A stretch of DNA of 64,000 nt. Origin: Eustoma russellianum (taxonomy: Eukaryota; Streptophyta; Magnoliopsida; Gentianales; Gentianaceae). Where the stretch lies: NCBI GenBank assembly GCA_036186865.1, contig AP025040.1:33577077-33641076 (forward strand), read 5' to 3'. The translations under genes and the position numbers were made by a program. The number at the start of each line of letters is the position of its first letter. Position 1 is the first letter of the stretch. Positions 35,653 to 47,223 of this stretch are shown one piece after another. The notes under the pieces are model-generated. The model was not told where the DNA came from and made no database searches. It saw nothing but the letters and a program-made list of their open reading frames with translations.

Positions 35653-35765
35653 GAGTAAAATGCACCTAGCACCCAAACGTTTGTCACAGAATCCACTTAG
35701 CATTTAAACGTTCCGAAACCTCACTTGGCATCCAAACGTGGGCAAAATTGATTCAATTAACACCA
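35653..35765 (+). repeat. Pack-MULE left terminal inverted repeat
   Basis: It begins GAGTAAAATGCACCTAGCAC and is identical to the complement of 37534-37646. Confidence 0.92.
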
Positions 35766-36378
35766 AATTACCGGCTGCGACCTTTGACTTTTTAAATTTA
35801 ACCGTTGACTCACTTATTTGACATTGAAATACCAATTTTACCCCTGATTTTAGTTGATTTTACCCCTGCAATACGTCCTTCTTCTCCCCTCTCATTTCCC
35901 GCCCCCCCCCCTCTCCCCTGCGAATTTTCTCCTCTCCTCTGCAATTATTTCCACTCTCTCCCCTCTCATTTCCCCCTTCTAACAACCACCACAAGAACCG
36001 CTCTCTCCCCTCTCATTTCCTCTGCAAATGTTTTTACCATAAACTTATAGCCACCAACATAAAATAGTAGCTTCACTTGTGAAGTTTAACTTAACAATCA
36101 ACCTCAACAAGCATAAACCCATTACAAATGAAGATGAAAATGTATCACTTCAACTCCACATTACTTTTGCCACACATAGACAATGTCCAAACTTGTCTAC
36201 TGCTATGTGAATGATTCATCGATGCATCCGAATTTTCACATCATAGATGACTGCCAAGTTCCCAACATTTTAGAAGGCTGCAAAAAGGCAAAATATACAA
36301 AAGTGGATCAAGAAAGAATATTGCTGGATCAAACGAAGCACCGATGAAGAAACATGTGATACCTGATGATGGGACGGC
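35766..36378. other. Pack-MULE interior: pyrimidine-rich tract and captured 3' UTR
   Basis: 35870-36020 is strongly C/T-rich on the plus strand, and its open frame (35805-36050) is low complexity and not believed. About 36060-36378 directly follows the ICR stop on the minus strand and is probably the gene's captured 3' UTR. Confidence 0.5.
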
Positions 36379-37149
36379 TTATTTTTGGCCCTTTTTCAGT
36401 AAAAACCCAAATTTCTTCAACATGTTGCCATTTCTCTTCTTGAGAGACTCATCATCGCGGTCCTCAGAATATGGCGATCCCAGCTTACCACCGAGTGTAT
36501 GATAGTCCATGGAGCCTGTTATCTCCACGTATTTCCCATTATTACAGGTTGAAAAGCATGGCGGCAGCAACCTCAGCAGCCTTCCTCCATTGGTCTGCCT
36601 GAATTTTTTAATCTCCTAAGTTCAGCTTCTATGTCAGTGTTAGCTGCCTGGGCTGCATCTAGCTGCTCGTTGACTCGTGACGCTTTTTGACTGCTCTTAT
36701 CTGCTTCCTCAGTTAGATAACCAATCTTAAGCACAGCCTCCTTCTCAGCAACCCTGGCTGCATCCACTAGATCATGAAGCTTCGTCGTTCAATTTCCTTC
36801 TCTCTGCTTCTTGGCTCTCAATTTCCAATTTCAGTATCTCATTTTCCTCCATTATCCCCTGTAACTCTGTTTCCTTGTCCATTAAAGTCGCCTTCAGATC
36901 TTCTCCGATTGATGAATCTTCTAGTCTATTAGCTAGCTCTTCTTTATCTGTCAAAGAGCTGTTTCGCACATCGCTGACAGTCAAGTTAGATTCTTTATGT
37001 TTAAGTTCTGCCTTTAGCTCCTCAACCTCAACCCTTGAAGCTTTTAGTTCGGTACTCTTAATGCACTCCTCTTGATATCTTCTTTCAGATGCCTCTAATG
37101 CAGCTCTTAATTGACTTGCTTCCAGTTTCACCTCATCGAGCAGGATCAC
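36379..37149 (-). pseudogene. Captured C-terminal half of an ICR/RIP (ROP-interactor) gene
   Basis: ICR/RIP proteins are plant coiled-coil scaffolds that bind active ROP GTPases and act in polarity and exocytosis. The minus strand encodes a long coiled coil (36772-37149, rich in E, K and L, e.g. KLEASQLRAALEASERRYQE). Then come AELRRLK and, one frame over, QADQWRKAAEVAAAML near 36600-36552, and a C-terminus ending GNMLKKFGFLLKKGQK at 36379. The QWRKAAE...AAAML block, GSPYS and the basic KK..G.L.KK end are hallmarks of the ICR family, known from memory. Breaks: frameshifts near 36770 and 36600 and a stop near 36545. The N-terminal half is absent. Confidence 0.82.
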
Positions 37150-37533
37150 GAATGATTAGCTCCGCATCTGGCAAGAAATGCAAATTTCACAGAAAATACA
37201 AGAATGATTAGCTCAACCACGAATAAAAGAGAGTGGTGAACAAAGGCCAGTTCTTTTTTTTTTGTGATTTTCAATCCAAGGAGTGGAAAATCGAGTTACA
37301 GAAAAATCAAAGACATATTTTCAGGCCATCAACAAGCTAATCTCCAGTAATTTACACCAAACTCTAATTTATGGAGGGGATTATGTGAATTGAGGGCTAA
37401 TTTATGGAAGAAAACGACCATGGAACTGTGGCAGTATAAGGGAGGGAGGTGGATGACGTTGATTTTGAGGGAAAAACTTTATTTGGCGCTAAAATTTGAT
37501 GAAACCGGCTGCAGCAGGTCAGCAGCCGGTTTC
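37150..37533. other. Pack-MULE interior, right side
   Basis: No clear gene. On the minus strand it lies upstream of the ICR fragment and may include captured intron: TTTCTGTG...TTGCCAG precedes the coding piece near 37165. GAATGATTAGCTC occurs twice (37151 and 37202). Confidence 0.45.
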
Positions 37534-37646
37534 TGGTGTTAATTGAATCAATTTTGCCCACGTTTGGATGCCAAGTGAGGTTTCGGAACGTTTAAATGCT
37601 AAGTGGATTCTGTGACAAACGTTTGGGTGCTAGGTGCATTTTACTC
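37534..37646 (-). repeat. Pack-MULE right terminal inverted repeat
   Basis: Exact inverted copy of 35653-35765, ending ...GCATTTTACTC. Confidence 0.92.
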
Positions 37647-38121
37647 CATATAGATGTATGTATGCTATGTTCACACCTATGGTTCTTACATATATGATGA
37701 TGAGATTTTAGTTAAAAGAAGTGTATGTTGTATGTATTTATGATATAGATATGTATATAACTCTTTAAAGATAATATTAAGTGTTATGTAAGTAAACATT
37801 AATATACATGTATACGGATTTGGAATAAATTTAGAAAATAAATGGTTTAAATTATGATATACTATATCTATATATTCGGCCATATGTTATTTAAGGTAAA
37901 AAATGATTTATCTATACATTATGCATAAGTATATATGTATATTATATAGGTTAAAATATGTAAATGAATAAGTTTTGGATGTTTTGTTAATGTATCATAA
38001 GACAAATTATTTATGTATGCATGGTATATATATATTTCGGCCATATATGTATTTTATGGCCTAAATGATTTATTTGTATGAAAAGTATATTTAAACGATT
38101 CATGATATAATATATATATAT
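37647..38121 (+). repeat. Gypsy 5' LTR, middle segment
   Basis: It matches 43548-43990 of the 3' LTR (GTATGCTATGTTCACACC, then the TTCGGCCATATGTTAT text). It is AT-rich with no gene and ends in the (TA)n where LINE5 inserted. Confidence 0.85.
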
Positions 38122-38615
38122 AATTTTTTTTGAAAGAAAATTTTGGTTTATTGATATGTGGTCTCACTTGTGGTGGAGGAAAACCTTATTACATTATAAC
38201 GTCATCGTAAGAAAAAAGCGAATGCAAGGAAATAATGATTATCAGCCTCCAATCATATATGATATGCCGCATTAAAACCTTGCCAAGTAAAACCACCCTT
38301 GTGGATAAAACCTTCACGAAGGAAAAAAGCGTACATATTTATATGTTTGGAATGGTGATATGAGTTACAATACAGTGGAATAGAAATTACAAGCCAATTG
38401 GACCAAAAAGAAAAACATGAAGTGTTCGGCCATAGAAGATCCTTCACAGGTTGAGACACGGTCGCCACATCACATAGTATGTCCTCCGCGCCAAAGGTGA
38501 GAGTTATCATGATATATGTCCCCGTCCATGCACATGGAAAATAAAAACCTAGGTTAAACAGGTATATAAGGCATAGCACAAAGTAGGAAGCGAAGTGAAT
38601 ACAAAGCATACCGAG

Positions 38616-38645
38616 TCTGCCTGCACTCTTCAGAGTACAGGCAGA
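38616..38645 (-). other. Stem-loop SL1 in LINE5 3' UTR
   Basis: TCTGCCTG pairs with CAGGCAGA (8 bp); after one mismatch ACTC pairs with GAGT around a 4-base loop. On the sense strand the stem is followed by CTC-GGTATGC. Confidence 0.78.
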
Positions 38646-38687
38646 GATAGTATAATCATGCCAATCCATATGGAAGACCTGGAAAGC

Positions 38688-40761
38688 TTAAGGAAAACGA
38701 AGATTTGCATATGAGAGATCTAAAGCCATGGATCCACGAACCAGCGATGGTAGAGTATGAGGCGAGAAGTATTGTGTCTGAGGGAAGAGCATTGCATGCT
38801 GAGCAAGGTAATGAGCAGCCATGTTTGCCTCTCGATAAACATGATGGAAGTCCAGCCGATGAGAATGAAGCAGTGTATGTAGTAGGCGCAGATGATAGTT
38901 TCCAAAAACTGATTGTGGTTGCTTGAGCCGAGATAGCCTTTGATTACAATCCGATTCTAAGATAATGGAACGATATAACAGAAGGAAACACAACAAACCA
39001 AACACCGCCGCCTGTATCTCCGCATTAAGTGATGTACATGGAGGTAAGCGAAATGACATCACCCCCACACAGTTTCCCAAATGATCGTGCAAAATTGCCC
39101 CCTGACGCATAATGTCTGTCAACCACCGCATCGACATTTAATTTTAGCCTACCAAAAGGAGGTGTCCGCCAACGGACTATCTGCGGGCAAGGAGACCGAA
39201 TAGCAGGAATCCATGAGAGCTGTGGTGTCGGTCCTGCTGCAAGTTTGGAGCCCTGAATTGTTTTAATCCACATCCCTATGTCATAATGGATGGCAGCCCG
39301 AACAACGGACGGAGCAAATGAAGTTGACTCACCATACACAAGAGACGCATAGGAACGCCATATGTCGAATACAACAATCGCTGGAACAACTATTTTTAAA
39401 ACCTCAAAAAGAGACGATAACGAGGAGCGATACCACCAAGATAGAAGATATTGACGAAGATGTAGTGATATGGGGAACAAACCATGTAACTCAGCGGCAT
39501 AAAAATCCCAAATGGGACAAATGGCTGTGCATTAAAGACATGATCCACCGTGGCAGAAGCTTGCTTACAAAAAGGACACTGCGTTGGACGAGCTGTAGAG
39601 TACTTACCAATATAATCCTCAAATGGCATAGTTGAATGGAAAAGGCACCATAATAATAACTTTGTGGCTGGAGAATGATGCTTGAACCAAATGAATCTAG
39701 CAGATAATAACGTCGGCTGTGGTATCCTGAAAATGTCATAAACCTATCGTAATGTAAATTCTCCCAATGCCGATGGAGTCCAGGTGAGATGCGATCCATG
39801 GCCATCAGAGTGCGCCAGGCAAGTATCATGAATGCGGCAGATAAGTCTCCAGACTGGGGAATCTGGTAATCTAGGCAGATAATCCCCTCGGTGGCCGTAT
39901 TTAATATGCATATATCTACTCCAAAGTGTATCCTGCCGCTGATAGGACCACCATATGCGACAACGATAAGCCTTTTGTAACATGCTTAAATCTCGAAGCC
40001 CTAAACCACCTTCCTCAGCTGGCGTAGTAATAATAGACCAGGCCACCCAGTGATGCCGATTACCCCAATAAAATGATGCCATTTTCTTTTCTATAATTCT
40101 GATGACGGATTTTGGTAACCCTCCTGCATCAAGAATGTGTAACGGAAGAGACGAAATCACAGACCGAAGTAATACAAGACGACCTGCTGCAGAGAGTAGT
40201 CGAGAGTGCCATCCATGTAGGCTTTCATCAATATACTGCAGCAGTGAAGTACAATATCGAGAGCGATTAATACCCTCATGTAATTTGGAGCCAAGGTATC
40301 GAAATGGTAAAGTAGAACACCGCATGCCTAACATGGCTTCAAATGTCCGCTGCTGATGACTTGAGATGTTGGCAGAAGGAATAAAGCTGCTTTTCTGATG
40401 ACCTTCTATCCTGAAGCGGTTTCATACGAAGTCAAGAATGTATGAAATCGTCTCAAATTGCGTTGTGTGCCACGTAAGAAAATAAGAAGGTCATCCGCAT
40501 AAGCCAAGTGCGTGATAGCAAACGGAACCTGTCCGAGTCAAAAGGTTGTAGAGCACCGGAGTCAACCAAAGATTTTAATCTTCTACTGAAACCCTCAGAG
40601 GAAAGAATAAAGAGCAATGGGGACAATGGGTCACCCTGTTTAACACCTCTGTAGGGCCGAAAGGACCCTGAAGCCTGACCGTTAATCAAAACTGATAAGG
40701 TTGTGGCACGTAAATGATTAAGTATTATCCGAATAAAGAAATCCAAGAATCCAAACTGCCG
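38688..40761 (-). pseudogene. LINE5 ORF2 remnant: RT (partial), zf-RVT, RNase H
   Basis: The frame begins in the RT palm (FGFLDFFIRIILNHLRATTL, near 40755-40700) with GVKQGDPLSPLLF following. The active site YADD is readable at 40501-40490 but a shift there splits the frame. The thumb and connection run 40334-39744, the finger TQCPFCKQASATVDHVF lies near 39590-39540, and RNase H runs from about 39155 to 38760 (LKLNVDAVVDRHYASGG, NAEIQAAVFGLL, HYLAQHAML). Frameshifts lie near 40550, 40370, 39760, 39640, 39490 and 39100. The stop is at 38688-38690 (ANLRFP-stop). Confidence 0.85.
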
Positions 40762-40784
40762 TTCATGATATAATATATATATAT

Positions 40785-41343
40785 TATATATATATATATG
40801 ACTTTAGTACATGTTATGGATACTAATATATATATGTTACAATAAGAGTAAGTTATGATGTAAGTTATGAAATTACAGACGAGATATTAAGATATTTAGA
40901 ATTAAGTGCTTAGGCCTTTAAGTCATGAATTAGGAATACATGTATGGAATAGATGATTATATGGGTAAAAATGGGATTTTTTTAAGTTATGATATGTAGA
41001 ATGAAAATAAGTAAGTGATATTGTTACAAGATGTAGAATGACCAAGGTACCCTTATATGACCGAGTCTCAGGTTGCATGAAATGAAAGTTTGAAAAGTGA
41101 TTTTACCGCATTACTTGTTTAAAAGTTCATATGCATGGGAATAATAAACGCGAGATGATCGATTTCATTGACACACGATATGTTATGTTATGTTCATGAT
41201 TATGATTATGTTGTGTTGCTTCCGTTTATCGATTCATTATTCATGTCGACATGCACATGTATAGTATCGACGCCTTGTACTCTTTGGAGTAGAGTACGGT
41301 GGGTGCACTAAGCCGGAACCCTGGTTTCGGGCGGGGCGCTACA
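40785..41343 (+). repeat. Gypsy 5' LTR, last segment
   Basis: It matches 44010-44470 then jumps to 45460-45593; about 1 kb of the LTR (what is about 44470-45455) is deleted. It ends GCGGGGCGCTACA at 41343. No gene. Confidence 0.85.
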
Positions 41344-41803
41344 GTTGGTATCAGAGCAAAGGGCTCCAGATCCACTGCGGACACATAAGTAAACAACGAC
41401 ATGAACTTAAGAAGTGATTTTAGAACTTAAGAGATAATCATATATGTAAGAAACGATATTAGACAAAGGTGGAGTAAGTTGAATACCTTAAGCATGAATA
41501 AGTACGAAGTGAAACGATAATAGATTGAATCGGATTCGGATTAGAGACATAGATTAGTAAGCATGAAAGCAATGATACCAATAGAAATTTAAGTTGAATG
41601 ACATTAAATTAAGCGATGATATGGAATTAATAGGAGATATACGTAAATTGTGAATTAAGAAAAATTTTATCATAAGTCGGTGAATACTAAGCTAAATCAT
41701 TAGTGATTAAGAAATAACACTAGAAATTAAGTGTAAATCATTAAGTGTAAAATCGATACAACCCTAAGTTTCGAGGACGAAACTTTTTATAAGAGGAGAA
41801 GAA
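41344..41803 (+). other. Interior of the gypsy element (460 bp, non-coding)
   Basis: The primer site TGGTATCAGAGC is at 41346-41357. The rest is A-rich with no open frame. It ends with TTTCGAGGACGAAACTTTTT and the purine run AAGAGGAGAAGAA before the 3' LTR; this end is typical of Del/Tekay-type gypsy elements (from memory). Gag and pol are missing entirely. Confidence 0.8.
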
Positions 41804-44800
41804 TGTTATGACCCGTAATTCCGGGCTAGTAGAAAATGAAATAAAATAATGAAAATAGAACACAAATGTTATGTCGATAAATATTCGGTGGAATTTAAAA
41901 TTTTATTCCGAATTAATAAAGACATCGACATAAAATATCGGGGTTAGAAACGTTCGCAAAAATAACCGGAAGATAAGTTAACGGATATAACGAGACTGGA
42001 TGGAACTAGCTAGTGAACGCATCGAACATACAATGCATTTAAATAAATTAGTCGATAGCAACATAAGTCAATATATAAATCAAACAAAATAAAAATACCC
42101 GATATGTTAACCACAATACACACTGTTAGCACATTATCTTCCATGCCACAAGATAAGATTCTCTCTTCCTCCCCATTCCCCTTTGACTGCCCCCCTCCCT
42201 AAAAAGAAAACCCCACACCTTTTTATTTTGTCTCCCTTCACATGCTACTACCCATCATTCTTTACACCTCCTCTAAACCACTCCATTCACTTCCTATTCT
42301 TTATTTTCCTCCCCTTCCCAAACCCATTTTGTCCATCCCCCTCCCAGCCGAATTTTGCTAGACAAACCCCATATTATATTATTTTCTTACACTACTCAAA
42401 CGCCATCACCATTCTTTAATCTTTCCTTTATCATTTCACATGATTCCAACCTCCCCCTCCTCACTTGCACGCCTGAGACACCAAGAAAGGGAGAAATCCC
42501 TTCTATTTTATAATCATCTATACCAATACACTTTACAACCCCATCAATCTTGTTCCCTCCAAGACAAAGCATGCTTCCACCCCCATTTCATTGTAAATCT
42601 CGGCCAAGCAAGGCAAGGGAAATGGTATAGTTTATTTTTTTTAACTTTCAAGCCAAGACAAATTATTCTCTCTCCAATCAATTCTCAAGTCTTCATCTCT
42701 TACAATTCAAAACCCACTCATCCTCTCCTCTTAACCCCATTTTAGGCTAGAGTAAGGAAGTAACCAACTCCACAAAATTTTCTCCTCCTTCTCCAAGACA
42801 CAAAGTCCTCCCTCTCCTTTCTCCTTCTCTTGGCCGAATGTTCACAATGCAAGGATCAAGGTGCAGTTTTCTTTATTCATTTCATACACATCTTCAAGAC
42901 ACTAACCATAACATCCTCTTTCATTTTGTAACAACATGGCCGATTTTAAAAGGGTTGAAAGCCAAGATATAGCAAGGTAACAACACCATTTAAGCTCAAC
43001 TAATCTTCTTCCATTTATCCATACCATAGTTGTTCACTAACTCTCTATTTGTTTTGGGTAAAAACCTTGAATCACATGCGAAGGAGGAGGAGTTTTCTTC
43101 GAACTCAAGTGAAGAACCTCCACTTTAAAATGTAAGAAAAGTGGTAAAGGCAAGTACTCTTCCCAGATCCTTCATGGGTTTTTCAAAGATCTATATGTTC
43201 ATGTTCATACTAAGTTGGATCATTCATAGTATATGTTCAAGTTGATTTTCAGGAATATGTAAAAATATATGTTTTAAGAGATCCATTGATATATACTTGA
43301 TATATATATATGGTCATGAATACATATTTATATATGTATGTAAGTTATATATATACATACGGTATACATATACATATGGGTATATATATGTGTGGGTATA
43401 GTTGCGGTAATTATGTTTTGTTTTGAAAAATAGAGATATATATATGTTACATACGTTAGATATATAAAACCATACAAGAAATATATTTATATATTATATA
43501 TATGTACCTGTACGTATGTCCTAACATATGTATATTACATATAGATGTATGTATGCTATGTTCACACCTATGGTTCTTACATATATGATGATGAGAAGTG
43601 TATGTTGTATGTATTTATGATATACATATGTATATAACTCTTTAAAGATAATAGTAGGTGTTATGTAAGTAAACATTAATATACATGTATACAGCTTTGG
43701 AATAAATTTAGAAAATAAATTATTTAAATTATGATATACTATATCTATGTATTCGGCCATATGTTATCTATGGTAAAAAATGATTTATTTATATATTATG
43801 CATAAGTATATATGTATATTATATAGGTTAAAATATTTAGATGAATAAGTTTTGGATGTTTCGTTAATGTATCATAAGACAATTTATTTATGTATGCATC
43901 GTATATATACATTTCGGCCATATATGTATTTTATGGCCTAAGTGAATTATTTGTATGAAAAGTATATTTAAATGATTTATGATATAATATATATATATCT
44001 ATATATATATATATGACTTTACTACATGTTATGTATACTAATATGTATATGCTACGATAAGAGTAGGTTATAAAATTATAGACGAGATATTAAGATATTT
44101 AGAAATTAAGTTCTTAGGCCTTTAAGTCATGAATTAGAAAATACATGTATGGAATAGATGTTACGAAAGTATTGTTGGATGAAAATACAAAACAGGGTTG
44201 TTTTGGATATATGGGTAAAAATGGGATTTTCTTAAGTTATGATATGTAGAATGAAAATAAGTAAGTGATATTGTTACAAGATGTAGAATGACCAAAGTAC
44301 CCTTATATGACTGAGTCTCACGTTGCATGAAATGAAAGTTTGAAAAGTGATTTTATCGCATTACTTGTTTAAAAGTTTATATGCATAGGAATAATAAGCG
44401 CGAGACAATCGATTTCATTGACACACGATATGTTATGTTATGTTCATGATTATGACTATGTTATGTTCGCCGGCGTGACATCGGTACCGGGATGGTAGGT
44501 GTCAGGGGCATATGATTACGTATATGGCCAAGTGTAACACCGGGTCTGGGACATTGGATCTCCGTCATAGCGCGTCACAGTTAGCACATGTACATATGTT
44601 TATGATGTTTTATGTCGTACATGTACTACATGGGAAATTGATCGGTATGTCGTGCGTTATTATTCCTAGGAAGTGCTATAGCCATTATGAAATGTTATGT
44701 TTTCGGTTTATGGAATGCAAGTTATGTTATGATTTATGAACATGCAAGTTATGTATGTTTTTGGAAGAAAATGATGAAAATGTTATGTCTTCACGTTATG

Positions 44801-45593
44801 AAATGTCACGTTATGCAAGTTATGAAAAACACGTTATGTTTATGAAAATTCATGTTATGAACAATCATGTTATGATAAGTCATGTTTTATGCATCATGTC
44901 ATGACCATGCTACCATATGTTACCTTCAAAAGATCCTTAAGTTACGTAATCATTGATCTTAGTATGAATTATGAGTTAGGAGCTAAGTATGGACACGGTA
45001 TGATGTTACAGATCAGGTACGATGAGATGTTGATGTGTTATGTTAAATTCTCCTGGCTTTACATTCTTTAAGCTTATATGTATGTTATAACAATTTATTT
45101 GTTAAAACGGAGACGTGTCTATTATATTCGTTATACATGGATATTATATTTTGCCACCCCGTCTCCTCATGTATGATCCACATGACGTATCTAGTAGGAT
45201 TACTTGCTGAGCGATTAAAAGTTGGTGGCTATCGCTCATACTTGCCTCATTTATCACTTTGCATATAACAGGTATCACTATACAGGCTTGTTGAGGACAG
45301 GCTAGATAGATCATTAATAACAAAGAAACCTGCGGAGAGATTTGCTTTGAAGGCGTTAGGTCTTGGTTCATGATGTATTTCAGAAGATTTCAGTATTCTG
45401 TATATTATGTCTTGTACAGATTATGATGTAGTACATTGCATGTCGGTTATGATTTGTTTATGTTATGTTGCTTCCGCTTATCGATTCATTATTCATGTCG
45501 ACATTCACATGTATAGTATCGACGTCTTGTACTCATTGGAGTACAGTACGCGGGTGCACTGATCCGGAACCCTGGTTTCGGGCAGGGCGCTCA
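41804..45593 (+). repeat. Gypsy 3' LTR (3790 bp)
   Basis: It starts TGTTATGACCCG and ends GGGCAGGGCGCTCA. It serves as the full-length reference for the broken 5' LTR. Contents: a C/T-rich stretch (42140-42900) whose open frames are low complexity, a TA/TATG-rich middle (43200-44050), and a stretch of repeated short ATGTTATG/CACGTTATG words (44690-44890). No gene is seen. Confidence 0.88.
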
Positions 45594-45598
45594 GTACT

Positions 45599-46335
45599 CC
45601 TTCTCTTTCATCACATACAATATATAATCATGTACCGTATATATATGAAAGGAAAACATTTATGCATGCACGACATTCATACGACACAAATGCATCTAGA
45701 TCACGCACCATGCACTCTAACAAAAATGCATATCAAAAACAAAAATCTTATTATGCTCATAACGATATTCTCGGCCATAGGGCAAATAGACATGCCCCTA
45801 ACATTTATCATATTGATTCTCCATCTCTTTTCCCGCCTTTTGTAAAACAAAGAAAGGTCACCCAAGTTTGGGTAGCAAAAGGTACTCTTGCAAAAGGTTG
45901 AAGGACTAACTCTTAAGCACAAAAAAGGTACCTAAATCGTCGTTATACATTGCATGGAACACATAAAACAAAAGATACATCAATCAAGTGGTTCCTTCAC
46001 AGTGGCTACTCGAGGCACATGATGCGTGACCCAAGCTTGTTCTCAAAATTGAAAAAGGTTAAGAAAGGTGAATCAGTAACCTTTGGAGACAACAATGAAG
46101 GAAGGATCATCAGAAAAAGAACAATTGGAAACCCGAGTACTCTTCAAATCTCCAAGGTCTTTCTGGTAAGTAATCGATCATACAACTTTCTGAGCATCTC
46201 AAAATTTCTTGATAATGGTTTTGATGTGTACTTCACTCATCCATATTGCAATATTGTAAACGAAGACAGAGAAATGGTATTAAAAGGAAAAGGAGAAGGA
46301 AATATTTTTACACTATCTATTGATGACATATGACA
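45599..46335 (+). pseudogene. Outer Sirevirus gag end and protease
   Basis: This resumes the outer element right after GTACT. VTQVWVAKGTLAKG near 45855-45900 precedes pol. The aspartic protease region follows (45950-46333, 127 codons open). At 45989-46024 the active-site stretch reads WFLHSGYSRHMM: the catalytic Asp of the DSG triad is His (45998-46000), so the protease would be inactive. The frame ends at TGA near 46331. The following 46340-46480 (NLCHRRLGHMA) is the GAG-pre-integrase zinc region. Confidence 0.83.
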
Positions 46336-47223
46336 CGCTTAAATAAAATGTTTTATGTCAAATGAACCTAATGTGAATTTATGTCATAGACGTTTAGGAC
46401 ATATGGCATCTCGACTCTTGAGAAACTTCAACGAAAGAATCTAGTACGAGGATCGCCTAAATTTGATTTAGACAACTTTAAGTTGGGTGAATCTTGTATT
46501 AAAGGCAAACAAACACGTGAATCACTTAAGTCTAAGCATGAAATTAGCACATCTAGAGTCTTAGAATTATTACACATTGATTTGTTTGGTCCTAGTCGTA
46601 CTAGAAGTCTTGGTGGGCGACATTATGCATGTGTCATCATTGACGATTTTTCTCGCTATACGTGGACTTTATTTTTTAGAAATAAAGATGATAGTTTCGT
46701 TGAGATTGCTAAACCAATAAAACAGCTTGAAAATGAATATGTTTTAAAGGTAAAAAAGATTAGGAGCGATAGAGGCGGCGAATTCAAAAATAAGGACATG
46801 ATTGCATTTTGTGAAAAAAAGGTATTAAACATGAGTTTTCACCACCTAAAACACCACAATTAAACGGACTAGTAGAAAGAAAGAATAGGACATTATAAGA
46901 AATTGCAAGAACCATACTATATGAAAATAAGTTGCCTAGATTTTTGTGGGCAGAAGTCGTAAATTGTGCATGTTATATAATTAACCGCTTATCGATTAGG
47001 AAGAAAATAAACAAAACCCCTTATGAAATTTTAAATGATCGCATGCCTAAGATTGATTATTTTTTGTGTGTTAGGTTGTAAATGCTTTGTCTTAAACACA
47101 AAAGATAATCGAGATAAATTTGGGTCTAAATCCATTAAATGCATCTTTATTGGATATTCTGTGAATTCTAAGGCATATAGATGCTACAATCCTATCACTA
47201 GATAGATTTTAGAATCTATTCAT
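46336..47223 (+). pseudogene. Outer Sirevirus integrase
   Basis: This is the copia integrase core. The catalytic residues are still readable: D in LLHIDLFGP (46579-46581), D in RSDRGGEF (46768-46770) and E in NGLVERKNRT (46874-46876). The last lies in a different frame because the A-run at 46814-46821 gained or lost a base. Further stops occur near 46899 and 47204. The distal part reads INRLSIRKKINKTPYEI near 46980-47030. Confidence 0.83.

Larger units (their letters stand above)
35653..37646. mobile_element. Pack-MULE (Mutator-like) carrying an ICR gene fragment
   Basis: It has terminal inverted repeats of 113 bp (35653-35765 and 37534-37646) that are identical as read. It is flanked by direct repeats of CATATAGATG at 35643-35652 and 37647-37656 (8-10 bp depending on where the end is set). 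The host site without the insert is seen at about 43543-43555. There is no transposase. Inside is the 3' part of a plant ICR/RIP gene on the minus strand. Long inverted repeats, a ~9-bp duplication and a captured gene piece define a Pack-MULE. An 8-bp duplication would hint at hAT, but hAT ends are short. Confidence 0.85.
38122..40761 (-). mobile_element. LINE5: 5'-truncated L1-type LINE
   Basis: A 23-bp duplication (TTCATGATATAA then TA repeats) occurs at 38099-38121 and 40762-40784. On the minus strand it begins inside RT at 40761 and ends with an A-tail at 38122. It contains the RT palm onward, finger, RNase H and the 3' UTR. SL1 is at 38616-38645 (TCTGCCTG/CAGGCAGA plus ACTC/GAGT), with CATACC just outside on the plus strand. 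Confidence 0.88.
30370..45593 (+). mobile_element. Ty3/gypsy-type element with long LTRs and a tiny interior
   Basis: The 5-bp duplication GTACT (30365-30369 and 45594-45598) flanks the element, and sequence on both sides belongs to the outer Sirevirus. The 5' LTR runs 30370-41343 including three nested insertions; the interior is 41344-41803 (460 bp); the 3' LTR is 41804-45593 (3790 bp). LTRs start TGTTAYGACCCG and end GCGCTACA or GCGCTCA. The interior has an iMet primer site and a 3' polypurine-like end but no gag or pol, so it is non-autonomous or internally deleted. The gypsy call rests on the LTR resemblance to 1-934. Confidence 0.85.

Noticed and set aside
35805..36050. 81-codon frame rich in P and S inside the Pack-MULE
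   Set aside because: Pyrimidine-rich low complexity; no similarity to the captured gene.
937..41357. tRNA-like motifs TGGTATCAGAGC at 937, 3227, 18326 and 41346
   Set aside because: These are retrotransposon primer sites, complementary to the 3' end of initiator tRNA; no tRNA gene is present.
42183..42745. Open frames rich in P, F and S
   Set aside because: C/T-rich low-complexity part of the gypsy 3' LTR; absent from the 5' LTR through deletions.
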